Below are positions 51,761 to 62,879 of a stretch of 64,000 bases of DNA, in pieces; within the stretch, counting starts at the first letter, position 1; each line of letters starts with the position of its first letter. Below the pieces are notes generated by a model. It saw nothing but the letters and a program-made list of their open reading frames with translations, was not told the DNA's origin and ran no database searches. The DNA comes from Isoperla grammatica (Eukaryota; Arthropoda; Insecta; Plecoptera; Perlodidae). The DNA is taken from assembly GCA_945910005.1 (NCBI GenBank), contig OX246748.1:9153363-9217362 (forward strand), written 5' to 3'. The translations under genes were made by a program, and so were the position numbers.

Positions 51761-53766
51761 CTGAAATTAAATATACAACTGTAAAATTGCTGGCATATAA
51801 TATAAATCAATATATGTTGGTATTCTCGGGTGATGGTTAGTAACGCCTTAGGGCCCAGGATAGAATATGGGCCAACTTGACTATGCCAGTCGTAAGATGC
51901 GAAAACAGGAGGTAGTTTCAAAGTCATTTTTATTTTAAAAATCAACTAAGTTCATCTAATTCTTCCGTACAGTCCGTACGTGGCTATTTGACTCAGCTGT
52001 CGAGTACGTCATAAGGCAGTAATTGTAATATAATAATCAAAGTTATAATAATTATAATAATAAAGGTAATTGATAACAAAAGTTAATAATAACTTAAAAA
52101 TAAAAAACAGTTAATTACTAACTAAAATATTTGTCAAAATAACTTTAAATATGCACAATTTTTTAGTGATTAGACATTCTAAATGACCTGTGTATTAGAT
52201 GTTAGGTAAATATGTGTACACAATTGCTTTTATACCCATTTTCAAAAATGTTTAAGTTTTCAACAGTTTAACCTTTCTAAATGCATCACTATCTGAGACC
52301 AAAAATAATTAATGACATTCCTTTCAAAATAAGAAGTGCAACCAGTGCATTTGTTTAAAAGAAAAGTTAAAATGAGTGGCTACTTCTTCGAGATTTTAAT
52401 AATTTAAATTGTTTGTAGTCATTTGTAATAAGGAATCGAACTGTTCGTGCGTATAATGCTAGAATATTGTTTCGCCTCTTAATTATATTGATGATAAACA
52501 CATTGTCATGTTTGTTGTGTTATTTAATTTTTTCTCTAGAGTTATAACTACGTAGTAAGCCATATTTTATTTATCCTCCACTAAATTTATTATTACTATT
52601 GTTATTATTATAATAAGCCGTGTTATTATGCTGTGTGATATTATTTGTTCCGCTGACTATCTGTAATTGGCAGATATAAACATAACTACAAGAAACACAA
52701 ACTTGTTCGAGATAATCACGTTTATATGTCAGTGACTATACACTTTGAAGACTACTCATTTGCACGTTAACTGTTGATTTGTTGTCTCCCCCCCCCCCCC
52801 CCCAACGAATTATTATACCACGGAATAGAAAATGTTTCCAAATTAATGTAGTAGCCTTAGCTAGAATTAATCACCGTTCTACAAATCTTCAAAGGTAACA
52901 ATGCGCAACAATGAAATAATATACCTTGACGTTTCGTTTGGAAAATAGTTTTTATTGTGGTTCATTGTTGACTGTTGTAATTGAAGTTAGAGCACCATGA
53001 ATATTCTATCTAAGGGTCCTAGATCAATTTCAAAAACGGTCTATTGAATACGTGATCAAACCCCAAAGAATGATATGAAATACAACTTATGTTGTGTTGG
53101 AACTCACCGAATATGGTCCCATACACTTCGAGCAGCTGAAAAAAGAAATGGGTGCAAAACTGTTGAAACGTGTTTGTAAATTCGGTAAAAAGAGTAGCCT
53201 CGTCTTACTGCAAAATCTAAGCCAAATTAACTTTTTTTAGTTCTATTTTGAGACCGCTATGTAAAATTGAAAAAAGTACCAATAAGAGTGCTGTGCTTAA
53301 GAAAGAACTGTAAAGTGGACTTACAAAATTCTTAATATTACAATCATTACTGTCCTCATTGGGAAAGTCAATTAAAGAATTTTTAATTTATGAGTTTCCC
53401 TATGACAACTGCAATGATTTTAATATATTTTCGAAACCACATCACCCGATGATTTTTCACGTTTTCAATATTGTGTAGCGTTTCCAAAAAATCAGTTAAA
53501 AAGAAATAAAATTAAAAAAGCCCCCGCGGTGGCTAGGGACGTGGGTTCGAATACCGTCTAAGGCGCGTTGTTCTTTGTAATTGTCCTTCAACTTCATATT
53601 TTACTGTTTACCATCTCGAATACCATGACTGCAATAACAGAGACGTAAAGCAACAAGAATCACATTCATCTTCATCATCATTACCAAATTAAAGAAATAA
53701 AGGAAAATACAAAATTTACTTACTTACCTGAGCAATCATCAGCACAGCAACGATCAGGATTCTCAT
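51576..53766 (-). CDS. Small secreted peptide, DRPxQxDP family, member B (3 exons)
   Basis: Exons are 53728-53766 (MRILIVAVLMIAQ), 53108-53135 (LLEVYGTIF plus one base) and 51576-51760. Phases are 0 then 1, with good GT-AG sites (gtaagt, gtgagt, tttcag). The 83-residue product has a signal peptide over exons 1-2. The mature part has C-x17/18-C and FGLPNLLHWCVEDRPEQADP, then a Pro/Tyr-rich tail. AATAAA lies about 80 bp beyond the stop (51491-51496). Paralogous to members A and C over all three exons. No family known to me matches, and function is unknown. Confidence 0.78.
51848..52050 (+). repeat. Decayed SINE-like repeat (family M)
   Basis: Starts gggcccaggatagaatatgg, continues ctatgccagtcgtaagatgc and ends gctgtcgagtacgtcataag. 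It lies in intron 2 of member B. Confidence 0.6.
52787..52803. repeat. Poly-C tract
   Basis: A run of about 16 C in intron 2 of member B. Confidence 0.9.
53108..53135 (-). CDS. DRPxQxDP family member B, exon 2
   Basis: A 28-bp micro-exon, acceptor tttcttttttcag and donor G|GTGAGT. The same length and phase as exon 2 of member A. Confidence 0.75.
53519..53695 (+). mobile_element. tRNA-headed SINE fragment
   Basis: gcccccgcggtggctaggga and cgtgggttcgaataccg (B box) are followed by a body with accatgactgcaataacaga and an (ATC)-rich tail. The head is internally shortened. Confidence 0.6.
53728..53766 (-). CDS. DRPxQxDP family member B, exon 1
   Basis: 13 codons from the ATG at 53764-53766, then CAG|GTAAGT. 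The frame is open further upstream, but this ATG gives a compact signal peptide that aligns with members A and C. Confidence 0.75.
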
Positions 53767-54109
53767 ATCTAACAACGTATGTTTTTCTTTTGTGTTTAAA
53801 TAAAGCTGAATTATATTATTTTTAAATAGTAGGGAGTTTAACGTTGTCTTATTCCTGCACAAACTCAAAATTATTTGTGTGCTTTTGTTATCCGTATTGT
53901 ACGGAACTAGGCCTACTGTTTTATAGCTATACTTGTTGACGAATGCAAACACGAATATGAAATGCTACATTAAACGTGCAAATTAAGCTAGCCAATTAAA
54001 ATTGCAATTGCCGATTATATGATACGCCCATAAACATTTCATCACGCGTGCTTTTTAGGCACGAGTAATTTTAAACGTGTAGATACAAGTAGAATTATTT
54101 CCCCCTAGT

Positions 54110-54265
54110 CTTGTCCCTTGGTGATCAATCATTCGTTAGAGACGATGAAATGTGGTTCTTTCCTTTCTCTTTCACATTTCCTCATATGTGCCCCTTTCCT
54201 CTATTCCCCCCGACGAAAATGACCGTATTGTCGGGTAAGTCGCTGCACACTATATAATCGAATAA
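54110..54265 (+). repeat. Decayed SINE-like repeat (family M)
   Basis: Contains gagacgatgaaatgtggttc, catatgtgcccctttcctct and ttgtcgggtaagtcgctgca. Confidence 0.5.
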
Positions 54266-54619
54266 TCACGCAGTCTTCCTCGATGTGGCGCCCGTGTAAG
54301 GTAACTGCCTGTCATAAAAGGTGACAAAGGTCAAGTCAAATTATCGAATTAAATAGTTATTTAGTATGTAATTTTAATAATAACATTCAAAATACAAAAA
54401 TACAACCATACATTACACGACTTTGCTAGAAATATTATAACTATACACATTGTTGAAAAACACAATTAAAACTATAATTTATATACATATTAGTAATTAA
54501 TATACAGTGCATTTGGCTAAAATATGGATCATACACTAAAAAATCAAAACATATGGTACCAATTGGGATTTGTTCAAATAGACCTTTTGTGCTTCCCTGA
54601 AAAAATATAATACCTAATT

Positions 54620-55120
54620 TTACCACTGGTGTTCAATCTTTTAACTTCAATGGTATTCATAGGTATTTGGTCAAAACTTATTTTGATTTAGAACTGAGCG
54701 TTAATGGTTTCTTCAACATACCATTGGTGTTCAATGGGTTTTCTTCAACGGTATGTAGTCAATGGTTATTTTTATCATGACAAAAAATGTTTTCTTTTTC
54801 AGTGCCATTCAGGCCATTGAAATTAATGTCTTTATTAATTTCAAACGTGAAATATAAATGGTTTTATTATGGTTTACCAAGAGTTGTATTTAGTTAACCA
54901 GTGTATTTTTTTCAGTGATTTTTTGTCAATAGCTTTTCCCAATGATTTTTTATTGTTGCTCAAAGGTTTTTGCCCAATAATTTTGTCCGAAGTTCTTTTT
55001 TCAGAACACCATTTGCCAAAACCATTGGGTAAAAAAGCATTGCATTTGCCCAATGGTTTGTTCGTCTCAATTGTTTGGTCTGAAAACACCATTGGGGAAA
55101 AACCATTGTTTGTTTGAATA
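54620..55120. repeat. Region with recurrent CCATTGG/CCAATGG words
   Basis: More than a dozen short near-repeats (accattggtgttcaatgg, aaaaccattgggta, gcccaatggttt, aacaccattgggg) occur in both orientations without fixed period. It lies directly 3' of member C. Confidence 0.5.
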
Positions 55121-55132
55121 AGATTTGAATGG

Positions 55133-55350
55133 TTATATTAATGAGGGTATAAAACTAAATCCTCTCCCTTGACCAGTCTTCGTTTCGTATTCAGTTGGGA
55201 CTATGGCGGGCGTAGTGAACGGGTCAGGTTGTATTGGTCTCTCTTCAACACACAACTGCAATACATTTGGAACCTTCAATTTTTCAAAGATTTCTTTACT
55301 CTGGCAGTGAACAAAATTATTAACCATTTTTAAGGGGCCAAAGATTAAAT
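55133..55350 (-). CDS. DRPxQxDP family member C, exon 3
   Basis: 218 bp, acceptor caaatttcag and stop TAA at 55133-55135. It encodes 71 residues. Confidence 0.8.
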
Positions 55351-57476
55351 CTGAAATTTGAAAAAAACGCAATTATTGGTGTTGTGAAACATATATATAA
55401 ATACATTATTACCTGTTTCCATATTGGGTTCAAGGGTATACAAAAAAAAACTTATAAGGGTTTGGGGAATCATTTTTTCCAGAGAAATTATGTTGATTGT
55501 TGGGGGTGGTTGTGGTTTGGATGTTGTTGGTAAGCAAAGAAATGAGGTCCTGTCAAATCCCATTGCCACCATTTTACCACTTTAGATATAATTCTTCATC
55601 ATTTTCCCCATCTTGCCCCGGGGAAGAACTTGGCAAAGACGTGACTCTGCCTATTTTAAAAAACAACGAAATGAGTCTAATCATTTTTTTTCCTCTCCTC
55701 AACTTCTGAAAATGGTAGATCTTATTACTCCCACTTGTCCCTTTGAATCTCATCTCCCCGAGAAAAGGTGCCCTAGCTGTCAAGTACGTCCTTAGACACT
55801 AAATAATCTTAATTCCGAGAAAATAGAACAAAACGTGCAAAGTAAACCAAAGAACATAAAAATAAAATATAAAGACCAATACACCGCAAACAGCTATATA
55901 ATACATTATATTATATAATATGTATTTTTATATTCTTTGCTTGAATTGATGGTTTGTATTGCCTATATTATCTCTTGTTTTGTTTATCAATTTCCATGAG
56001 CATGTCCATGAAAATGTGGCCGAAACTATGGAATTTAAATACAAATAATTACATGGATTAAACCGGAAAAACATATATATGATACACGTACAATCATAAC
56101 CGATATACAACAATTAACCAAACACCATATAAATACATATAGGACATTTTGCAACCAAAATAATTGAAAAAAATCATGTATAGGAAGTACAGTACATCAA
56201 ATTCAATAGTAGTGATATCTTGTAAAGTGCTTACCTACGGTAGTCAAGCATCCCGTAATTAGCATCTGTAAACAGAAACAATGCATATCTTGACAGACAT
56301 TTTATTTCACTTCACGATGATCGCCGTGTATGACCTAGCTGTGAGTACGTCGTTAAACACCAATCACGTCACGTCTAGGACCGGAGTAGATTTGGCCCCG
56401 GGGTTTACCTGACCCAATCGTAAGACGCGAGAAAAATGAATTCCCCTTCCTCTTTCCTCACCCAACTCCGTTGAATATTAGTTCTACTAAGACTACTCAT
56501 GTCTAACCACTTATCCCTTTCCCCCAATCAACCACGACGTCTTATAACTTCAGTTGTCGAGTACGCGTTTCCATTATATACCCTGGGTAGAATTAGGCCT
56601 AAGTTGACACTGCCAGTCGTAAGAGACGAACAAGTGAGATATTTCCCCTACCCCTTTTCTCCCATGTACCCCTTTAAATCTAATTTGCTTCTTCTAATTC
56701 TATTTTTTCTTTAATCTTCTTCCACGATGCCTAATGAGTTACGACCTAACGATTATGTCGTTAAACAGCAAATAATTTCACAATTTTCTCCACCCCCAAA
56801 CTTTAACCTACCCCATGTCTGCTACCTTATCGTGGTGGACAGGTTTGTGTGGTTTGGCGATCCCCAGAGCTATCCCGGCGGAAGCATATGCTTCTGGTAT
56901 AGGGCCACCCCAGCCAGATAGATCGAGGTGGAAGCCAGACGAAAGGCAGTCCACGACCTCCCCTTAACGTCCTACTTGTGCATTTCCTCCAAACATCCCT
57001 CGACATCATACGATCACAGTTGTCGAGTACGTCGTTAAACAACAAATAATTAAATCAAACTTTAATACCGTTCTTCCTAACTTTACTTGCCCTCCAATGA
57101 GCTACCCCTATAACACTGCCGATGTTTGATGGATCTGATTCGGCAAACGTCATATATATATATATATATATATATATATCTGGCTCCTGTTTCCAACTTA
57201 AGTTAGGTCAGGGGGTGGCTATAGCCACCAGGATTCTAGGGCACTTCAAGAGCTCCTAACACCGGCTTGCAATAATAAAAATTAAATATTTTTATATCTA
57301 TATTTTAAATAAATTATAACTTATACCGGAAGAGAATAGTAAATTTCCGGATAGCTCTGCCAGTCGTCAGGGCGACAAAAGGGCTCATCAAAGAATCTAA
57401 TAATTTATAAAACACCAAATTATGAAATTTCACTTACCTGAGTTATTAACAACACCGCTATCTTTCTGACGCACAT
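55133..57476 (-). CDS. Small secreted peptide, DRPxQxDP family, member C (3 exons)
   Basis: Exons are 57438-57476 (MCVRKIAVLLITQ), 56235-56265 (MLITGCLTTV plus one base) and 55133-55350. Phases are 0 then 1; exon 2 is 31 bp, one codon longer than in A and B. The 95-residue product has a signal peptide, VHCQ, VPNVLQLCVEERPIQPDPF, and a longer basic, Gly-rich tail (YETKTGQGRGF). Good splice sites occur throughout (gtaagt, gtaagc, tttcag). Paralogous to members A and B; function unknown. Confidence 0.78.
55612..55806 (+). repeat. Decayed SINE-like repeat (family M)
   Basis: Head cttgccccggggaagaactt, then cgtgactctgcctatttt and tail agctgtcaagtacgtcctta. It lies in intron 2 of member C. Confidence 0.6.
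56235..56265 (-). CDS. DRPxQxDP family member C, exon 2
   Basis: A 31-bp micro-exon, acceptor ctgtttacag and donor G|GTAAGC. Confidence 0.72.
56335..57160 (+). repeat. Cluster of four decayed SINE-like copies
   Basis: A tail fragment (56335-56365), two family M copies (56375-56580 and 56580-56775) and one second-head copy at 56815-57050. The last has gtctgctaccttatcgtggt, gcttctggtatagggccacc and tcgagtacgtcgttaaacaa. Head-to-tail clustering suggests insertion into existing tails. It lies in intron 1 of member C. Confidence 0.65.
57151..57179. repeat. (TA)n microsatellite
   Basis: About 14 TA units at the end of a decayed SINE. Confidence 0.92.
57438..57476 (-). CDS. DRPxQxDP family member C, exon 1
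   Basis: 13 codons from the ATG at 57474-57476, then CAG|GTAAGT. Confidence 0.75.
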
Positions 57477-57807
57477 ATTAATCAATTTTCTTTCATTTGT
57501 TGAAATGTAGTCTGCGGTTATGTATTTTAATTTTCCGATGAACTTCCAATTATGTATTGTTTGCCGCGACAAACCAAAACTCCAACATAGGTCGTATTGT
57601 TGGGTTTTGTTAATTTAACTGACGTTACGTAATTAAACACGCGATACACCCAACGCACCATTACACTTTGGAAATTTAATCGTAGAAATAATATCGTTCG
57701 TTTACTTATTTAACAATAGATATTATTTCAATTAAACCAATGGGTATAGATGTAGCAACTTGTCAGTGGCGTACCGTCGTAGTATTAGTTGTGAGTATTA
57801 CACAATG

Positions 57808-57946
57808 ACTAAACTTGGCTTTCGGGTATAGCCGCGTCTATTATTGCTTAAAAGCTGACGTTTCGGGCAGGGGGTGGTGTAACCTGCCCGAAACGTCAGC
57901 TTTTAAGCAACAATCGACGCAACTATACCCGAAAGCTAAGTTTAGT
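57808..57946. mobile_element. Short hairpin element flanked by direct repeats
   Basis: Two arms of about 61 bp (actaaacttggctttcgggt ... gctgacgtttcgggcag, and its imperfect complement) surround a loop of about 13 bases. The words gtgagtattacacaatg (57791-57807) and gtgagtgtattacacaatg (57973-57991) flank it as direct repeats. Confidence 0.75.
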
Positions 57947-58089
57947 GATTGACTCGGGTCGCGAAAGCCTACGTGAGTGTATTACACAATGTACACATTT
58001 AAACTCTATGAATTCGGCACATAAAGTAGAGATAGAAATCTTATAACATTAGTATTACTCATTCTTTATTTTTAGCCAATTATTTTTCC

Positions 58090-58375
58090 ATCTGGGTCCA
58101 GTGTAGAATTTGAACGAAATGATGAAACCAGCTCGTCCAATACCCATTACCACCTATTAAGTTAAATCTACTTCCCTTTAAATCTATTTTTCGTTCTACT
58201 TGTCACTTTCTTTCAAACTTCCCCCACGACAGTATGCCCCAGTTTAAGTCGAATATGATAATTTGTTTAAATTAATCTTAACCGTCGTTAATCCCTACTC
58301 CCCCCCCCCCCCCCCAACCCGCACTTAACAATACAGGGTAGTGGTTGAGTAGGTCTAAGTCGTAAAACAACAAAT
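58090..58375 (+). repeat. Decayed SINE-like repeat with poly-C tract
   Basis: Head ctgggtccagtgtagaattt and tail gagtaggtctaagtcgtaaa are recognisable. The middle contains a C run of about 15 bases near 58300. Confidence 0.5.
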
Positions 58376-58407
58376 AATCAAATCAATCACACATTATTTC
58401 CCAATAT

Positions 58408-58413
58408 ATGTTT
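58408..58413 (-). promoter_or_regulatory. Polyadenylation signal for the 58441 gene
   Basis: Reverse-strand AATAAA about 30 bases past the stop codon. Confidence 0.6.
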
Positions 58414-58440
58414 ATTTCTATTTTTCCTCTAAGTAACATG

Positions 58441-58665
58441 TCAACAGTTTAGTTTCAAGTATGGCTCGCAGTGAGGTCGTCGAGTGGACACTTCGGCGGG
58501 CGTCGCGACGCTTGGCTGCTCATCGGGTGTGGAGGTTGCGTCGCGCCCCAGTCTGTTGCGCGGAGCCTCTTCCACGGTGTACGAGCCTGTCAGACGGACC
58601 ACGGTCGCCTCCAGGCCTAGCAGCGCAATCAGCAGGATCATGAAGCAACGCCAAGCTCCGGCCAT
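58441..58665 (-). CDS. Small secreted peptide with amplified signal-peptide segment
   Basis: 74 residues from the ATG at 58663-58665. Residues 1 to about 20 (MAGAWRCFMILLIALLGLEA) are a clear signal peptide. The mature part is VVRLTGSYTVEEAPRNRLGR, a Thr/Ser/Pro-rich stretch and a Cys-containing end (HCEPYLKLNC). An acceptor-like ctctgtttcag lies 2 bases before the ATG, so 5' non-coding exons may lie upstream. No known family is recognised. A dibasic-like site (RLGRD) could be processed, which is inference. The 5' 90 bp are the source of the tandem array upstream. Confidence 0.65.
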   Translation of the reverse strand: MAGAWRCFMILLIALLGLEATVVRLTGSYTVEEAPRNRLGRDATSTPDEQPSVATPAEVSTRRPHCEPYLKLNC

Positions 58666-61600
58666 GGCTGAAACAGAGGTCTAAGATGACTCTGCTGGTC
58701 GTAGCGACTCCACGGTGTACGAGCCTGTCAGACGGACCACGACCGCCTCTAGGCCTACCAGCGCAATCAGCAGGATCATGAAGCAACGCCAAGCTCCGGC
58801 CATGGCTGAAACAGAGGTCTAAGATGACTCTGCTGGTCGTAGCGACTCCACGGTGTACGAGCCTGTCAGACTAGGCCTACCAGCGCAATCAGCAGGATCA
58901 TGAAGCAACGCCAAGCTCCGGCCATGGCTGAAACAGGTTACGTTATGATCAGGTCTAGGGTGAGTCTGCTGGTCGTAGCGACTCCACGGTGTACGAGCCT
59001 GTCAGACGGACCACGACCGCCTCCAGACCCACCAGCGTAATCAGCAGGATCATGAAGCAACGCCAAGCTCCGGCCATGGCTGAAACAGAGGTCTAAGATG
59101 ACTCTGCTGGTCGTAGCGACTCCACGGTGTACGAGCCTGTCAGACGGACCACGACCGCCTCTAGACCTACCAACGCAATCAGCAGGATCATGAAGCAACG
59201 CCAAGCTCCGGCCATGGCTGAAACAGGTTGCGTTATGATCAGGTCTAGGGTGACTCTGCTGGTCGTAGCGACTCCACGGTGTACGAGCCTGTCAGACGGA
59301 CCACGACCGCCTCTAGGTCTACCAGCGCAATCAGCAGGATCATGAAGCAACGCCAAGCTCCGGCCATGGCTGAAACAGAGGTCTAAGATGACTCTGCTGG
59401 TCGTAGCGACTCCACGGTGTACGAGCCTGTCAGACGGACCACGACCGCCTCCAGACCCACCAGCGTAATCAGCAGGATCATGAAGCAACGCCATGCTCCG
59501 GCCATGGCTGAAACAGAGGTCTAAGATGACTCTGCTGGTCGTAGCGACTCCACGGTGTACGAGCCTGTCAGACGGACCACAGCCGCCTCTAGGCCTACCA
59601 GCGCAATCAGCAGGATCATGAAGCAACGCCAAGCTCCGGCCATGGCTGAAACAGAGGTCTAAGATGACTCTGCTGGTCGTAGCGACTCCACGGTGTACGA
59701 GCCTGTCAGACGGACCACAGCCGCCTCTAGGCCTACCAGCGCAATCAGCAGGATCATGAAGCAACGCCAAGCTCCGGCCATGGCTGGAACAGAGGTCTAG
59801 GGTGACTCTGCTGGTCGTAGCGACTCCACGGTGTACGAGCCTGTCAGACGGACCACAGCCGCCTCCAGACCCACCAGCGCAATCAGCAGGATCATGAAGC
59901 AACGCCAAGCTCCGGCCATGGCTGAAACAGGTTGCGTTATGATCAGGTCTAGGATGACTCTGCTGGTCGTAGCGACTCCACGGTGTACGAGCCTGTCAGA
60001 CGGACCACAGCCGCCTCCAGACCCACCAGCGCAATCAGCAGGATCATGAAGCAACGCCAAGCTCCGGCCATGGCTGAAACAGGTTGCGTTATGGTCAGGT
60101 CTAGGGTGACTCTGCTGGTCGTAGCGACTCCACGGTGTACGAGCCTGTCAGACGGACCACAGCCGCCTCTAGGCCTACCAGCGCAATCAGCAGGATCATG
60201 AAGCAACGCCAAGCTCCGGCCATGGCTGAAACAGAGGTCTAAGATGACTCTGCTGGTCGTAGCGACTCCACGGTGTACGAGCCTGTCATACGGACCACAG
60301 CCGCCTCCAGACCCACCAGCGCAACCAGCAGGATCATGAAGCAACGCCAAGCTCCGGCCATGGCTGAAACAGTGTCGTTATGATCAGGTCTAGGGTGACT
60401 CTGCTGGTCGTAGCGACTTCACGGTGTACGAGCCTGTCAGACGGACCACGGTCGCCTCCAGACCCACCAGCGCAATCAGCAGGATCATGAAGCAACGCCA
60501 AGCTCCGGCCATGGCTGAAACAGTGTCGTTATGATCAGGTCTAGGGTGACTCTGCTGGTCGTAGCGACTCCACGGTGTACGAGCCTGTCAGACGGACCAC
60601 GGCCGCATCTAGGCCCACCAGCGCAATCAGCAGGATCATGAAGCAACGCCAAGCTCCGGCCATGGCTGAAACAGGTTGCGTTATGATCAGGTCTAGGGTG
60701 ACTCTGCTGGTCGTAGCGACTCCACGGTGTACGAGCCTGTCAGACGGACCACGACCGCCTCTAGGCCCACCAGCGCAATCAGCAGGATCATGAAGCAACG
60801 CCAAGCTCCGGCCATGGCTGAAACAGGTTGCGTTATGATCAGGTCTAGGGTGACTCTGCTGGTCGTAGCGACTTCACGGTGTACGAGCCTGTCAGACGGA
60901 CCACGGTCGCCTCCAGGCCTACCAGCGCAATCAGCAAGATCATGAAGCAACGCCAAGCTCTGGCCATGGCTGAAACAGGTTGCGTTATGATCAGGTCTAA
61001 GATATGACTCTGCTGGTCGTAGCGACTCCACGGTGTACGAGCCTGTCAGACGGACCACGACCACCTACAGGCCTACCAGCGCAATCAGCAGGATCATGAA
61101 GCAACGCCAAGCTCCGGCCATGGCTGAAACAGGTTGCGTTATGATTAGGTCTAGGGTGACTCTGCTGGTCGTAGCGACTTCACGGTGTACGAGCCTGTCA
61201 GACGGACCACGACCACCTACAGGCCTACCAGCGCAATCAGCAGGATCATGAAGCAACGCCAAGCTCCGGCCATGGCTGAAACAGTGTCGTTATGATCAGG
61301 TCTAGGGTGACTCTGCTGGTCGTAGCGACTCCACGGTGTACGAGCCTGTCAGACGGACCACGACCGCCTCCAGGCCTACCGGCGCAATCAGCAGGATCAT
61401 GAAGCAACGCCAAGCTCCGGCCATGGCTGAAACAGTGGTCTAACATGACTCTGCTGGTCGTAGCGACTCCACGGTGTACGAGCCTGTCAGACGGACCACG
61501 GTCGCCTCTAGGCCTACCAGCGCAATCAGCAGGATCATGAAGCAACGCCAAGCTCCGGCCATGGCTGAAACAGTGGTCTAACATGACTCTGCTGGTCGTA

Positions 61601-62335
61601 GCGACTCCACGGTGTACGAGCCTTTCAGACGGACCACGACCGCCTACAGGCCTACCAGCGCAATCAGCAGGATCATGAAGCAACGTCAAGCTCTGGCCAT
61701 GGCTGAAACAGGTTGCGTTATGATCAGGTCTAGGATGACTCTGCTGGTCGTAGCGACCCCACGGTGTACGAGCCTGTCAGACGGACCACGACCGCCTCTA
61801 GGTCTACCAGCGCAATCAGCAGGATCATGAAGCAACGCCAAGCTCCGGCCATGGCTGAAACAGAGGTCTAGGATGACTCTGCTGGTCGTAGCGACTCCAC
61901 GGTGTACGAGCCTGTCAGACGGACCACAGCCGCCTCTAGGCCTACCAACGCAATCAGCAGGATCATGAAGCAACGCCAAGCTCCGGCCATGGCTGGAACA
62001 GGTTACGTTATGATCAGGTCTAGGGTGACTCTGCTGGTCGTAGCGACTCCACGGTGTACGAGCCTGTCAGACGGACCACAGCCGCCTCTAGGCCTACCAA
62101 CGCAATCAGCAGGATCATGAAGCAATGCCAAGCTCCGGCCATGGCTGAAACAGGTTACGTTATGATCAGGTCTAGGGTGACTCTGCTGGTCGTAGCGACT
62201 CCACGGTGTACGAGCCTGTCAGACGGACCACGACCACCTACAGGCCTACCAGCGCAATCAGCAGGATCATGAAGCAACGCCAAGCTCCGGCCATGGCTGA
62301 AACAGAGGTCTAAGATGACTCTGCTGGTCGTAGCG
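58666..62335 (-). repeat. Minisatellite of about 25 extra signal-peptide segments fused to a SINE fragment
   Basis: The word gccatggctg marks about 26 starts from 58662 to 62292, spaced mostly 138 or about 152 bp. Each unit has, on the minus strand, an acceptor-like tgtttcag, then ATG and about 31 codons matching the 58441 gene (MAGAWRCFMILLIALVGLEA, VVVRLTGSYTVE). It then runs into SINE-derived tcgctacgaccagcagagtc and a stop. The 152-bp type carries an extra gttgcgttatgat insert. Most copies keep the frame open. Confidence 0.93.
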
Positions 62336-62379
62336 AAACTCTGTTCCACATCAAGATACAACCTTGTTCAAGGGGATTA

Positions 62380-62790
62380 CGACATTAGCCCTGCGTTACT
62401 CTGCCAGTCGTGCGATGAAATTAGGTTCTCTAAATTCTACATTCCACCCACTAACCGTTTTAAAGCTGTATGACCACCAAGACTCCGACCAATGTCTGTC
62501 TTTTAAAATGTGATTAAATTGTCCCAAATCTAAATAGAAATGTTGAAGTTTAGTAAGAGCTAAAGCTGGGTTAACAAGATTTCAAATAATGCAATCATCA
62601 TGGTTGTAATTAGAGCAGCTACTTAAAAAATGAATGGGCTACCTTATCCCACCATACTCCCAGCTCCAAACATCCAATCCCCTAACTGGACTTCCTTATA
62701 ACGACCCCGACGGTGTAATGGATTCGTCTCGGCTAACGTCGTTATGATATAACGATTGATTTCGTCGTTAAACACTATTTTACAATCAAA
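62380..62790 (+). repeat. Decayed SINE-like sequence at the array edge
   Basis: gttactctgccagtcgtgcg at 62395 is the family M head. The tail ttgatttcgtcgttaaacac lies at 62756-62776. Confidence 0.55.
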
Positions 62791-62879
62791 TACATGGTAG
62801 CTTTGCCTTTCGTAAGTGCGGCAAAGGAGCCGACGTGATTCAGTACTATAATACATGTTAGTAACAAAACAAAACACAC

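Noticed and set aside
53716..53952. 79-codon minus frame beginning MFAFVNKYSY
   Set aside because: It only extends member B exon 1 upstream. The internal ATG gives the signal peptide that aligns with the paralogues.
59093..59908. 271-codon minus frame with repeated MALLHDPADC
   Set aside because: An alternative frame of the signal-peptide array that starts from GTG or other codons. The parent gene uses the MAGAWRCF frame.
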